This document shows, one piece after another, positions 51,097-60,037 of a DNA stretch of 64,000 nucleotides. How positions within the stretch are numbered: position 1 is the first letter of the stretch; each line of letters opens with the position of its first letter. Source of the DNA: an uncultured Sutterella sp. (GTDB taxonomy: Bacteria > Pseudomonadota > Gammaproteobacteria > Burkholderiales > Burkholderiaceae_F); the NCBI GenBank assembly GCA_900542195.1, contig UQNA01000007.1:1-64000 (forward strand), read 5' to 3'. The notes under the pieces were generated by a model. The model did not search any database. It was given only the letters and a program-made list of their open reading frames with translations, and was not told the DNA's origin. Made by a program: the position numbers and the translations under genes.

Positions 51097-51867
51097 GTGA
51101 GTAATAAAATGCCACTACCAAAACCGATGATCTCGCAACAAGAGCTTGATTTTAGACTACTGAATTTATTTCTTTTGAAAGATAATAAAGAAAAAAAGAT
51201 ATTCCCAAAAGTTAGTTTTTTAGGTCGTTCAGGTATTTACATTGGATTTTCACCTAAAGAATATTTCCCTGTATATATAAACATTGCAAAAGATTGGTTT
51301 CGCTTAGGTGCGTACTCATCCGAAGAGTTAGAAACTAATCCAAAAATAAAACTTTTTTATCCCGAAACTACATATCTTAATTATCAAGACTTACTAAATA
51401 TTTTCCATGAGGTAAGAAGGCTAAAACTGGAGTACGGAGCGTTAGACGATCAGCTAGTCAGGTCATATCACTTATATTTGCCTGCCGAGTTCTCTATTAC
51501 GATAGATCATATAAGAGAAATTTATGGCAGTAGCACTAAAAGGCTATTTAAACAAAAGTCTAGACCGTTATTAGATGAAATAAAGAAAAAGTACCGTTTA
51601 GTAGAAAATGAAGTAATTGAAGAGCCTCCAGCACCTCCACCACCTCCAGAAAGTCCTAAACCTCCTAAATTCATTGAAATTAAAGGGAAAGAAGAAGTAA
51701 TTACTGAAACAGTGAAAAAAGAACCAACAAAGCCGGAGAGCGTAAAACTTTCTAAGAAAGAAGTTCAGGAAGAACTTGAGGACTTAGATATTCAAATGAG
51801 GCTGCTAAAACTTGAGAAAGAGCAAATTCTTTTACAGCAGAGAATAAACAAACTTAAGAGATCGTAA
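51097..51867 (+). CDS. hypothetical protein with Pro-rich linker and coiled coil
   Basis: 256 residues (GTG start; an ATG at 51109 is possible). A globular N-terminal half (about 1-170), then PPAPPPPPESPKPPKF, a Lys/Glu spacer and a C-terminal coiled coil (LEDLDIQMRLLKLEKEQ). Not recognised; located between the recombination module and the methyltransferase. AAAAGGGG of a preceding hairpin may serve as ribosome binding site. Confidence 0.55.
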   Translation: MSNKMPLPKPMISQQELDFRLLNLFLLKDNKEKKIFPKVSFLGRSGIYIGFSPKEYFPVYINIAKDWFRLGAYSSEELETNPKIKLFYPETTYLNYQDLLNIFHEVRRLKLEYGALDDQLVRSYHLYLPAEFSITIDHIREIYGSSTKRLFKQKSRPLLDEIKKKYRLVENEVIEEPPAPPPPPESPKPPKFIEIKGKEEVITETVKKEPTKPESVKLSKKEVQEELEDLDIQMRLLKLEKEQILLQQRINKLKRS

Positions 51868-51869
51868 AG

Positions 51870-52148
51870 ATGAACCTCAAAAATCTAGCGAATGACAAAA
51901 ACGCTTATTTGTTTGAAGGTTTTGTTTCGAAGGAAAAAGCTCAAAAACAAATAGAACAAGAGTATGAAGATAACGGCTTCATAGGCTATGCAAAAGTTTT
52001 AGATGTTCACCATGTATTTGCAAAGTGGGTTAGGACTGATTACAACTTTGGTAGAAAAGTAGACATATACGACATTTGCGAAAATTTCGAAGCAGGGACT
52101 ATTCCAGCGACACTAGTAGATGTTTACCAAAACACTTGGATGTTATAG
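51870..52148 (+). CDS. hypothetical protein
   Basis: 92 residues, MNLKNLANDKNAYLFEGF start. Mixed alpha/beta with many aromatic residues. It abuts the methyltransferase start (TAG-ATG), so the two are translationally linked. Unknown; an accessory role to the methyltransferase is only positional inference. Confidence 0.5.
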   Translation: MNLKNLANDKNAYLFEGFVSKEKAQKQIEQEYEDNGFIGYAKVLDVHHVFAKWVRTDYNFGRKVDIYDICENFEAGTIPATLVDVYQNTWML

Positions 52149-53257
52149 ATGAATTTTGGCTCGGTTTGTAGCGGGATAGAAGCCGCCTCCGTTGCTTTTA
52201 ATCCTCTTGGCTGGAAGGCCGTATGGTTTTCTGAAATAGAGAGGTTCCCAAGCGCAGTACTAAAAGAGCGGTTTCCAGATATTCCGAATTTAGGCGACAT
52301 TCGGAAACTACCAAGACTAATTAAAACAGGTGCAATAGAAGCACCTGAATTTTTATGTGGTGGTACTCCTTGCCAAGCCTTCTCCATTGCCGGACTTAGA
52401 AAATCATTAAATGATGAACGTGGCAATTTGTCCTTAACTTTTTGTGAGTTAGCAGATGAAATACAAACAGTTAGACTTATTCAGCACCTACCCCCCCCCC
52501 AATTATCTTATGGGAAAACGTCCCCGGAGTGCTCAGTACAGCAGATAACGCCTTCGGGTGCTTGCTGGCTGGATTATGTGGATCAGACATTCCCATTACA
52601 GTATCGTACAAGCGATGGCCGGACGCTGGTATTGTTACCGGAGAAAAGCGAACGGTTGCATGGCGAGTATTCAACTCTAAATATTTCGGAGTGCCCCAAC
52701 AACGTAAGAGAATCTTCCTTATCGCAAGTTCTAGAAAAGAGCTTAATCCCGCTAAAGTACTTTTTGAGTATCCGAGCGTGTGCCGGGATATTGGCAAGAG
52801 CGCACAAGAGAAAGAAAGAATTACCTCCTTCGTTGAGGGAAGTTTTGGAGGATACAGTCAATCAGAATCAGCCGGAACATTAAGAGCCTCGGGCGGTACT
52901 AATGGGGGCGGTTCGGAAACACTGATAATAGACACTAGCCATGCGAATGAAGTTATCCGAGAAACTAAAAACATAGTCCCAACCTTAAAAGCACGAATAG
53001 GAACGGGCGGGAATAACGTACCTATGCTTATAGATAATAAAAGACTTAGGAAACTAACACCGTTGGAATGCGAACGGTTGCAAGGTTTCCCAGACAACTG
53101 GACACAAATAGCCTACAGAGGAAAAGCAGCCGCAGATTGTCCAGATTCACCAAGATATAAGGCCATAGGCAACTCTTGGGCGGTTCCTGTTGCGAGGTGG
53201 ATCGGAGAACGCATACAACACGCATTAAGGAGTAGAAATGAAAACCACGGTCAGTAA
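52149..53257 (+). pseudogene. C5-cytosine DNA methyltransferase, split by a C10 tract (likely phase-variable)
   Basis: Frame 1 (from 52149) holds motif I (FGSVCSGIEAASVAF) and motif IV's catalytic GGTPCQAFS. It leaves frame at ten C (52491-52500). The second frame continues with PIILWENVPGVLSTADN (the ENV motif), PQQRKRIFLIASSR (motif VIII), a target-recognition region, and LTPLECERLQGFPDNW with GNSWAVPVARWI (motifs IX and X). With eight or eleven C the halves join to about 369 residues, normal for Dcm-like enzymes. In the assembled state the enzyme would be off. Confidence 0.88.
52491..52500. repeat. C10 homopolymer in the methyltransferase gene
   Basis: Ten consecutive C directly between motifs that must be in one frame. 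The frame is restored by a tract length equal to 2 modulo 3 (8, 11). Typical size for slipped-strand phase variation. Confidence 0.92.
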
Positions 53258-53681
53258 AACAGGCTACACAAGTTTTAATTGCAATCTCTTGTTTGATGAT
53301 CCATTTGGAGATTTGACTATTGAACAAGTAAAAGACTTAGATCTAATTTTCGGCGGACTGATTGAAGAGATTTATCTTTTTAACAGTAAATGTTATTCAC
53401 TTGATGATTTGCTAGCAGATTATTCAATACGTTTAGACATTGACGGTTTCGGTACGGATGATTATTACTTGTTTGCTATTCCAGATGAATTAAATGGGTG
53501 TTCGATTGTTCGCTATTTTCTTTTAAACGCAGAATTTGGGTTTGGGGATTTTTATGTTTACGGAGGGAAAGAAGTGTATCCAGCTTACAATTTCAAGAAT
53601 GGCGTTCTATCCTTTTCTGCAGAGAATCTTGAAAAGATAAATAAAGAAAGAAGTTCATGCTCCAAAAAGGAGAACGAATAA
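53238..53681 (+). CDS. hypothetical acidic early protein
   Basis: 147 residues, overlapping the methyltransferase end by 20 bp. Acidic (DLLADYSIRLDIDGFGTDDY), with a Lys-rich end. No family recognised. First of the long run of small early genes. Confidence 0.55.
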   Translation: MKTTVSKTGYTSFNCNLLFDDPFGDLTIEQVKDLDLIFGGLIEEIYLFNSKCYSLDDLLADYSIRLDIDGFGTDDYYLFAIPDELNGCSIVRYFLLNAEFGFGDFYVYGGKEVYPAYNFKNGVLSFSAENLEKINKERSSCSKKENE

Positions 53682-53990
53682 ATGAAGCTCGAATTTACTG
53701 ACAAATACCTAGACGAACTAGAAAAATTCAGCAAAAAGCACAATCTAAGCGAAGAAGTACTTTTACAGAGGATTGAAGAAGCACTTGAAAAAGCGGATGA
53801 ATTTGATATTTCGTATGCTTTGGAAAACGGCCTATTTACTTGTGATTCGTCCGAGGATGAAGCAGAAGTTGATGATGAAGGCGCAGGTTTTCAAATGTTT
53901 GTTACTTTCAATTGTCTATATAGAAGTAACTGCACCAATTGGGAACAGTACTTTTCTCATAGGTTGAAAGAGTTTAAAAATCAAGAATAA
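53682..53990 (+). CDS. early paralogue family A
   Basis: 102 residues. Pattern: LEFTDKYLDELEKFSKK near the start, a helix, an acidic middle, and CTNWEQYFSHRLKEF at the end. The same L-x-F-T ... C-x-N-x5-F pattern is found in the C-terminal half of 54935-55510 and in 57021-57359. Function unknown. A terminator-like hairpin follows. Confidence 0.6.
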   Translation: MKLEFTDKYLDELEKFSKKHNLSEEVLLQRIEEALEKADEFDISYALENGLFTCDSSEDEAEVDDEGAGFQMFVTFNCLYRSNCTNWEQYFSHRLKEFKNQE

Positions 53991-54014
53991 CGGCCCCGAT
54001 AAGGGGCTTTTTTA

Positions 54015-54494
54015 ATGGTTGAAGCTATGAAATACAGAATTAAAGATAAGCAATTAGAAAAATTAATTTATTCAATCTTCGATGAAGCAGACGTGCAAAG
54101 TCAAATCGAAGAACAGATTGATGAAGATTGGTATAACGTTAAATTAAGTTCTTCTGATTTTGACAAAACTGAACTTTGTGCAACAAAAATGAACCCTGAC
54201 TATGAAGATCTAAATGAGGATCATGGTTCGATTTCGATTTTCATTAGAAAAGAGGTAATTGAAAGAATACCAGAATACAAACCGGACAAATGGAATCTCT
54301 ATCCAGATATAAAACCTCCGAAAGAGGGGCGGTATTTAATTCAATGGGGAAACGGTAATGATGAACCGTTTTTCTCTATTAGGACTTGGGAAGAAGAAAA
54401 TCCTTGGCGTGGAAATTTCGTATTTCGTGAACTTCCCGAACCTTATCTAGGTGAAGACCTTAAAGAAGAGGTTAAAGCTGAGGAGATTTTTTAG
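54015..54494 (+). CDS. early paralogue family B
   Basis: 159 residues. Family B block: KWNLYPDIKPPKEGRYLIQW followed by WEEENPW and FRELPEPY, resembling DUF551-type phage domains. The N-terminal 60 residues are helical. A GCCCC/GGGGC hairpin and T6 lie directly before the ATG; MKYRI at 54027 is an alternative start. Confidence 0.6.
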   Translation: MVEAMKYRIKDKQLEKLIYSIFDEADVQSQIEEQIDEDWYNVKLSSSDFDKTELCATKMNPDYEDLNEDHGSISIFIRKEVIERIPEYKPDKWNLYPDIKPPKEGRYLIQWGNGNDEPFFSIRTWEEENPWRGNFVFRELPEPYLGEDLKEEVKAEEIF

Positions 54495-54938
54495 ATGAAA
54501 TACAGATACAGATTTAAAAATCCTCGAATAGAAAAAGCGGTTTTTGCTTTATTTGATGAAAATTCGATTAAAGCAGCCATTGATAGGCAAATGAATAATG
54601 ATTCAAACATTATTTCTTTAGCAAATTGTTGGCCGAAAGAAAATAAAACAAAAATACATGAAGAACTACAAGAAAATATCGGCCTAATAGGACGTATTGA
54701 TTTTGCTAAATCCGAGCTTGAAGTAATCCCTGACTATGATCCCAATGGGTGGAATCCTTACCCAGAGGTGGAACCTCCTCGGGACGGGTGGTATTTAGTT
54801 CAATGGAAAAAAGGTCCAGAAGGTTGCGGTGAAGAGTTTCCTCTTGATGTTTTATATTGGGATAAATACGAAAACTGGACAGGAATTAAGGCATTCAGAG
54901 AACTTCCAGAACTTTATAAACCGGAGGAACAAGAATGA
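54495..54938 (+). CDS. early paralogue family B
   Basis: 147 residues, directly following the previous gene. The block is GWNPYPEVEPPRDGWYLVQW with DKYENW and FRELPELY. The N-terminus (MKYRYRFKNPRIEKAVFALF) aligns with its upstream sibling. The stop overlaps the next start. Confidence 0.6.
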   Translation: MKYRYRFKNPRIEKAVFALFDENSIKAAIDRQMNNDSNIISLANCWPKENKTKIHEELQENIGLIGRIDFAKSELEVIPDYDPNGWNPYPEVEPPRDGWYLVQWKKGPEGCGEEFPLDVLYWDKYENWTGIKAFRELPELYKPEEQE

Positions 54939-55510
54939 ATGAACAAGACAAAAAGCGATTAAAAGAACTTATGCCTGATTCTCCGTTTGATCATGAATGG
55001 AAAGAGGGAGACGTACTTCTTGTAAAGTACGATGATGAAGAAGGATATAAGTGTAGTTTCACATTAAATTATCTTAATGGAAACTTTATTTTTGGCTACA
55101 AAACTAAATATACCCAAGAGCAAATAGAAAAGTGCTTGCTTGATTACTATTCTCGATACAAAAATGTTGAATGGAAGCAATTTCATGCAGAGAAAGAAAT
55201 AAAACTTGAATTTACTCCAGAGTTTTTGTCGGAATTTGACTTTTTAGAACGTAAGTTCAATTTGAATAGAGCAGTTTTATTAGGGCTAATCGAAGACGCT
55301 TTAGACTCAGGATATTTACACGATTTTAGATTAGCCTTGACAGACGGTGTCTATAAAGTTGCCGGTATTAAATGTTCGCAGATTTTAAGCAGAAATAGCA
55401 GTTTAGATTTAGTCCTAGATTTCACGTCCCTTCACGAATCAGATTGTACTAACTGGAATGAATATTTTTCTTGGCGGTTGAAAAAATATGAACGTACTAT
55501 CCCCGAATAG
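54935..55510 (+). CDS. early protein fusing family C and family A domains
   Basis: 191 residues. The N-terminal half (DSPFDHEWKEGDVLLVKYD) is the family C fold seen in the genes at 59.5-60.2 kb. The C-terminal half (KLEFTPEFLSEFDFLERKF and CTNWNEYFSWRLKKY) is family A. This fusion links the two families functionally. Confidence 0.65.
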   Translation: MNEQDKKRLKELMPDSPFDHEWKEGDVLLVKYDDEEGYKCSFTLNYLNGNFIFGYKTKYTQEQIEKCLLDYYSRYKNVEWKQFHAEKEIKLEFTPEFLSEFDFLERKFNLNRAVLLGLIEDALDSGYLHDFRLALTDGVYKVAGIKCSQILSRNSSLDLVLDFTSLHESDCTNWNEYFSWRLKKYERTIPE

Positions 55511-55521
55511 GGGATTTTTTT

Positions 55522-55980
55522 ATGGATGAAAGAATGCATTACATATTTAAAAATAATCGGCTGGAAGAGACAATATTTATGCTCTTCAATAAAGAAGCAG
55601 CAATAGAAAACATTAATCTACAGATGAAAGATTTATTAACAGACACAATCTTTCTTTCTAACAACTCTCCATATGACGACAGAAGAACACTAAAAAATGT
55701 TCAGTTGCCGGAGAATATTGACATTGTGTTCAGCTTTCCTAAAACAGAAATTAGTAAAGTTCTTGAATATTCACCTTATTTCTGGAATCCTTACCCACAA
55801 CTCAAACCTCCTATCAGAGGTAAATATTTAATTCAACTTCCAGACAGTAATAGAAAAAGAGGATTTTATGTTGATCTACTCGGCTGGGACGGAAGCGAAA
55901 GTGTTGAGAAAACATGGGATTTAATGAAAGTAGTTGCCTTTATAAAAGTCCCTGATTTTTATTACCCGAAGGAGGAATAA
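55522..55980 (+). CDS. early paralogue family B
   Basis: 152 residues. The block is FWNPYPQLKPPIRGKYLIQL with LGWDGSE. The start lies directly after a CCCC/GGGG hairpin and T7, as at 50586; an ATG at 55534 is also possible. Confidence 0.6.
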   Translation: MDERMHYIFKNNRLEETIFMLFNKEAAIENINLQMKDLLTDTIFLSNNSPYDDRRTLKNVQLPENIDIVFSFPKTEISKVLEYSPYFWNPYPQLKPPIRGKYLIQLPDSNRKRGFYVDLLGWDGSESVEKTWDLMKVVAFIKVPDFYYPKEE

Positions 55981-56162
55981 TGAAAACAGTTGTTTTCTGC
56001 TTGTTAATAATCATTTTTTGTCTTTCGATTCTTCCGGTTCTTATCTCATCCAGGCTTCCCGCCTTCGTAATTGGGTTTGTCGTCTTGGCCCTAATGGCCG
56101 GAATTATCGGAGCTATCTGCTCAATCGCTACAAAAATCTTAAAAAAGGAGAATGAAGAATGA
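55980..56162 (+). CDS. two-helix membrane protein
   Basis: 60 residues forming two membrane helices (VVFCLLIIIFCLSILPVLI and VIGFVVLALMAGIIGAICS). It overlaps both neighbours by 1-4 bp and sits before the SPFH gene, suggesting a membrane complex. Confidence 0.65.
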   Translation: MKTVVFCLLIIIFCLSILPVLISSRLPAFVIGFVVLALMAGIIGAICSIATKILKKENEE

Positions 56163-57016
56163 GTTCTTCAGGTGTTATTTCACTTGGTTTAACAGCTACA
56201 GCCATCGTAGCCGGAGGTATTTTCCTCGCCTGCAATTTCCAAACCGTCCCCGCCGGATATGTCGGCGTCAAAGTCAATCTTTACGGTTCTGACAAAGGAG
56301 TTCAGCAAGAAGAACTTGGGGTAGGAAGGTACCTTCTGACGTGGAATGAGCAGGCCTATCTTTTCCCTAGCTTTAACCAGCTTCACACTTACAAAGAACC
56401 GTTTACGTTCCAAACGTCCGATGCTATGGCCGTAAACGCCCGTGTCGGAGTCGAATATCAAGTAAAGCCTTCAATGGCTACTAAAGTTTTTCAGACTTAC
56501 CGAAAAGGAGTAGATGAGATAACGGAGGTCAATCTTCGCCAGAACATCTCGGACGCTCTGATTAAATACGCCAGCCTCATGGACGTAAACGAACTGACAG
56601 CTAATGGAAAATCAAAACTTTTAGACCAAGTAACGCAGGAGCTTAGGCACCAACTAGAAGAAGTCGGAATACATATTATTCGTGTTTCGTGGGCGTCCGA
56701 TATTGAATATCCTCCTCAAGTTAGAGAGTCTATTAACGCAAAGATTGAAGCTACACAAAGAGCAATGCTCAGAGAAAACGAGGTGGCACAATCTAAAGCA
56801 GAAGCAGAAAAGGCAAGAGTTACCGCACAAGGTGAAGCAGACGCTCAATTAACCAAAGCTAAGGCAGAGGCTGAATCAATAGCAATTAGAGCAAAGGCAT
56901 TGCGAGACAATCCACAAGTCTTAATGCTTGAAGCTATATCCCGGTGGGACGGAAAGTTACCAGTTTATTTAAATAGAGATTCTTTACCGATACCTTTTGT
57001 GCAAATGAAGGAATGA
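56159..57016 (+). CDS. SPFH/Band 7 (prohibitin-like) membrane protein
   Basis: 285 residues. An N-terminal membrane helix (about 6-24), an SPFH domain (about 30-200; VPAGYVGVKVNLYG, FTFQTSDAMAVNARVGVEY and IRVSWASDIEYPPQVRES), and an Ala/Glu coiled coil (ENEVAQSKAEAEKARVTA). Such proteins form large ring or cage assemblies at membranes. Phages carry them occasionally; their role there is not established. Confidence 0.88.
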   Translation: MSSSGVISLGLTATAIVAGGIFLACNFQTVPAGYVGVKVNLYGSDKGVQQEELGVGRYLLTWNEQAYLFPSFNQLHTYKEPFTFQTSDAMAVNARVGVEYQVKPSMATKVFQTYRKGVDEITEVNLRQNISDALIKYASLMDVNELTANGKSKLLDQVTQELRHQLEEVGIHIIRVSWASDIEYPPQVRESINAKIEATQRAMLRENEVAQSKAEAEKARVTAQGEADAQLTKAKAEAESIAIRAKALRDNPQVLMLEAISRWDGKLPVYLNRDSLPIPFVQMKE

Positions 57017-57020
57017 TCTA

Positions 57021-57359
57021 ATGGAACTTAGATTTACCCAACAATTTTTAAGAGAGCTGGATAAACTCGCTCATACTTATTCAAAGTCCAGAGAACACTT
57101 CCTAGAGATAATTAAAAACGCACTTTGGCAAATTGAATATGCAGACGCAGAAACATACGAAAAGATTTTAAAAAGTGGAGTATTCGAAGCAGATGTTTTT
57201 GGAATAAATGAGATTACCGGCCCTCCATATAATTGTGCTGGATTTAGCGTTACTGTACGATTTGAAGAAATAACCAGAGCAGATTGTTTGAATTTTGATG
57301 AGTTTTTCAAACACAAACTAAAAATCTGTAAAGAATTTGAAAAGTTAAAAACGAAATAA
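57021..57359 (+). CDS. early paralogue family A
   Basis: 112 residues. LRFTQQFLRELDKLAHTY start and a CLNFDEFFKHKLKIC end match family A (53682 and 54935 genes). Four bases separate it from the SPFH gene. A terminator-like hairpin (CCGCCTCCGAA/TTCGGGGGC) follows. Confidence 0.6.
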   Translation: MELRFTQQFLRELDKLAHTYSKSREHFLEIIKNALWQIEYADAETYEKILKSGVFEADVFGINEITGPPYNCAGFSVTVRFEEITRADCLNFDEFFKHKLKICKEFEKLKTK

Positions 57360-57401
57360 CCGCCTCCGAAAGTTCGGGGGCTTTTTTTATGGAGCAAAAA
57401 C

Positions 57402-57776
57402 ATGAGTCAGCAAAATAATTTTGTAGTTACATTTTCTAGCTTGAGACGAGGTGCGGCAGCTATTGAAGCCTCGGAAAAATTAAAAGACGTAGTTAAAGCA
57501 GTTCAAGAAACCGGCAAGTCTGGAAAAATCGTTATCGAATTGACGATTAAACCTAATGCAATGAACAACGGCGAAGTTGAAGCCGTTAAGTTGCAAGACA
57601 AAATCACCGCTAAACCTCCGGTCATTGCCGGCGAATCCGTGTTGTTTGTTAACTCACAATGTGAGCTTGTAGCGAACAATTTTAATCAAAGAACTTTATT
57701 CCCAGAAATTGAAAAACGCCCTCCTCTTTGTGAAGTGGTGGACGAGGACGGCGAAATAATCCACCACGAAAACTAA
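57402..57776 (+). CDS. hypothetical protein
   Basis: 124 residues. A beta-alpha start (NFVVTFSSLRRGAAAIEAS) and a stretch IVIELTIKPNAM; the end has CEVVDEDGEIIHHEN. It precedes DUF2303, with which similar small proteins often co-occur. GGAG lies 9 bp upstream. Family not recognised. Confidence 0.55.
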   Translation: MSQQNNFVVTFSSLRRGAAAIEASEKLKDVVKAVQETGKSGKIVIELTIKPNAMNNGEVEAVKLQDKITAKPPVIAGESVLFVNSQCELVANNFNQRTLFPEIEKRPPLCEVVDEDGEIIHHEN

Positions 57777-57818
57777 GAGAAATTTTTTATTAACTTTTCA
57801 CTGATAGGAGACAAATCA

Positions 57819-58817
57819 ATGAGTGAAGAACAAAAGAAACAAGATGATGTTTTAGAACCTGAAACAGAAAACGAAACTGAAACCGAAACTGAAACCGAAG
57901 AAGAGGTTGAGTATTTGAAAGATAGAGCAGATAAGTTTGAGCAGTTTTACTCTGCCTATATCAGAAATCAAGAGACCCAACAAAAGATTAAAGGTGTAAA
58001 AGCTATTACAAAAGCTACTGCGCCATTTGAGATTACTTGTGAAGGTGTACCGCATTTAGCCGTTCCGGTAAGCAATAACAACGCTTGGGAAATTAAAAAT
58101 CTTTCTAAATTCTTAGATAGACCGAAGAGAATCACGGGAACGACCGAATTTAACGAACCGGAATCATTCTGTACTTTCGTTAAAGACTATCTAACTAAAG
58201 ACTCAAGTCTGTACATGAAAGCCGATTTAGACAAACTAACATTTAAAGTTTTGGCGGTTTTCAATGACAACAAGAGAGAAACTTCTAACTGGTGTGACCA
58301 TAGAGGGTATTACGTTCCTTGCTTCTCGCCAGAATGGAAAGAGTGGAACTTAAACAATGCCACTAAATTAAACCAAGTTGAAATGGCAGAATTCATAGAG
58401 AATCATATTGAAGATATTTACAGCGACAAAGACAAAGGAGTTAGTGCTGCCGAGGTTTACGAAGCTGTATCAAATCTTCATGATTGTAGGAACGTAACAT
58501 TTAGTTCACGAGTTGATGTTTCTAATGGTATGGCTTCATTTGCTTACACTGAAAAAACCGGAGGCGAGAAGAAACTAGAAGTTCCAACAGAGTTTATTAT
58601 TGGCATTCCAATTTTTGCAGGTGGGCAACCACATGCAATCCGAGTAAAGCTCAGATATCGCATTAACCGCAACACTGGTGAATTAACTCTTTGGTTCGAA
58701 TTAATGCAAATCCAAAAAGTATTTAAGCAAGCTATTGATACAGTCGCAGGATACATAAAGGATGAACTAAAAGAACAGTTACCGATTTATACGGGTGCAC
58801 TTCCTGATTCTTTGTAA
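57819..58817 (+). CDS. DUF2303 (YfdQ-like) phage protein
   Basis: 332 residues. An acidic Glu/Thr repeat (ETENETETETETEEE) precedes the DUF2303 domain with NWCDHRGYYVPCFSPEWKEW and AEFIENHIEDIYS, then LRYRINRNTGELTLWFEL. A common early phage protein of unknown function. Confidence 0.85.
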   Translation: MSEEQKKQDDVLEPETENETETETETEEEVEYLKDRADKFEQFYSAYIRNQETQQKIKGVKAITKATAPFEITCEGVPHLAVPVSNNNAWEIKNLSKFLDRPKRITGTTEFNEPESFCTFVKDYLTKDSSLYMKADLDKLTFKVLAVFNDNKRETSNWCDHRGYYVPCFSPEWKEWNLNNATKLNQVEMAEFIENHIEDIYSDKDKGVSAAEVYEAVSNLHDCRNVTFSSRVDVSNGMASFAYTEKTGGEKKLEVPTEFIIGIPIFAGGQPHAIRVKLRYRINRNTGELTLWFELMQIQKVFKQAIDTVAGYIKDELKEQLPIYTGALPDSL

Positions 58818-58882
58818 ACCGCATAACTAACTATAGAGAGGCTGAAACACGCCCCTTTTTCTTTGTTTAAAGAACTTTATAC

Positions 58883-59491
58883 ATGGCTAAATCTAAAAAA
58901 CCAAGGAAAAAATATAAGCAGCGATACTTAGCGAATCCGCTAAGAAATTATTTCCCACAACACGAACTAGATTCAATTCTTGAGTTTGTAGACAATCTGG
59001 AATTACAGCACGAAATTGGACTTCCTAAGGGTTACTGTCAACAAGATTTTTTTGACAAAATGGCTAGTCTAGTAAATTGGGGTTTGGTAGTCCGTTATAA
59101 CCGGGCTGATTTATTAGATGATGAATCAGTAAGAACGATTCACGAAGCGCAAAATGGCGCAGTTCTGGCGTTATCTCAACTAAAGAAGAGACAAATAGAG
59201 TTAAAGAAAGAAAATCTTGTAACGACCGGAGAAGAGCTTAAAGCTATTAGAACTTACGCAGATTTAATCTTTCCCTTCCTAAGGGAATGCGTAACGAATA
59301 CTCCAGAGCGAACTTTTAGAGAGCTGGTTATAGCTCAACATTTGACCGATACAGCGAGCGATTTCAAGAAAGAAGATGAATTAGCTTGTAAGGCACCGAT
59401 AGACACGGTTAAAAACCTCTTGAAAGAAACTAACGAAGCCAAATTATTAAATGGTCAAGTTCGTAAGTTATCCCTTACCTTAACAAGGTAA
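58883..59491 (+). CDS. hypothetical basic early protein
   Basis: 202 residues. A very basic N-terminus (AKSKKPRKKYKQRYL), then helical segments (VRTIHEAQNGAVLALSQLK). It looks like a nucleic-acid-associated helical protein, but no family is recognised. Confidence 0.5.
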   Translation: MAKSKKPRKKYKQRYLANPLRNYFPQHELDSILEFVDNLELQHEIGLPKGYCQQDFFDKMASLVNWGLVVRYNRADLLDDESVRTIHEAQNGAVLALSQLKKRQIELKKENLVTTGEELKAIRTYADLIFPFLRECVTNTPERTFRELVIAQHLTDTASDFKKEDELACKAPIDTVKNLLKETNEAKLLNGQVRKLSLTLTR

Positions 59492-59495
59492 CAGT

Positions 59496-59753
59496 ATGAA
59501 GACGCAAGACGGAATTAGGAATGATTCACATTTTTCACCATTTGATATTAGAAACGACTCACCATTAGATATTTCTATATGGCAGAATGGAGACCAAATA
59601 GTCATACTTTTTTATAGAACATACGCAATAGCAAGATATATTTTTGAGTATGTAGACGGTGATTTTTATTCTAAAGACGATCCGACTTTGCGATTGTCTA
59701 ACATTCTTGCTAAACGTGTTCCAATAGTCGGCTGGAGAAAATTAGAAGAATGA
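59496..59753 (+). CDS. early paralogue family C
   Basis: 85 residues. NDSPLDISIWQNGDQIVILF, a tyrosine-rich strand region and VGWRKLEE at the end. Members of family C share (W)x(N/D)GDxIxV, then GWxxI/L near the end; a small beta-barrel is likely. Confidence 0.6.
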   Translation: MKTQDGIRNDSHFSPFDIRNDSPLDISIWQNGDQIVILFYRTYAIARYIFEYVDGDFYSKDDPTLRLSNILAKRVPIVGWRKLEE

Positions 59754-60037
59754 AAAATAACAAGTTAATCAGACTTACCCGAACAGACGATCCAACAATC
59801 GCTAAAGATTTAAAGAACGGCGACATGATTTTAGCTTGCATGATTCACAAACCTACACGCCGGAAACATATATTAATTTTTTCTAAAGAATGTGGCAGGT
59901 TGCTTGGAGTGCCAATTTATGCAGAGCTGGAAATAGCTAACTGCTGCATGGATGAACTTGAAGATTGGTATGACATGAAGCTCGAATCATGGGAAAAAAT
60001 TAAGGTTTTTAGTTCTCCAAAAAAGGAGAAAAAGTGA
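59750..60037 (+). CDS. early paralogue family C (divergent)
   Basis: 95 residues. RTDDPTIAKDLKNGDMILA start, DWYDMKLESWEKIKVF end, the most divergent of the group. ATGA overlaps with both neighbours indicate one polycistronic unit. Confidence 0.5.
   Translation: MKNNKLIRLTRTDDPTIAKDLKNGDMILACMIHKPTRRKHILIFSKECGRLLGVPIYAELEIANCCMDELEDWYDMKLESWEKIKVFSSPKKEKK

Noticed and set aside
52149..53257. Diversity-generating retroelement or restriction enzyme partner for the methyltransferase
   Set aside because: No reverse transcriptase, template repeat or endonuclease gene is seen nearby; a solitary phage methyltransferase is the simpler reading.
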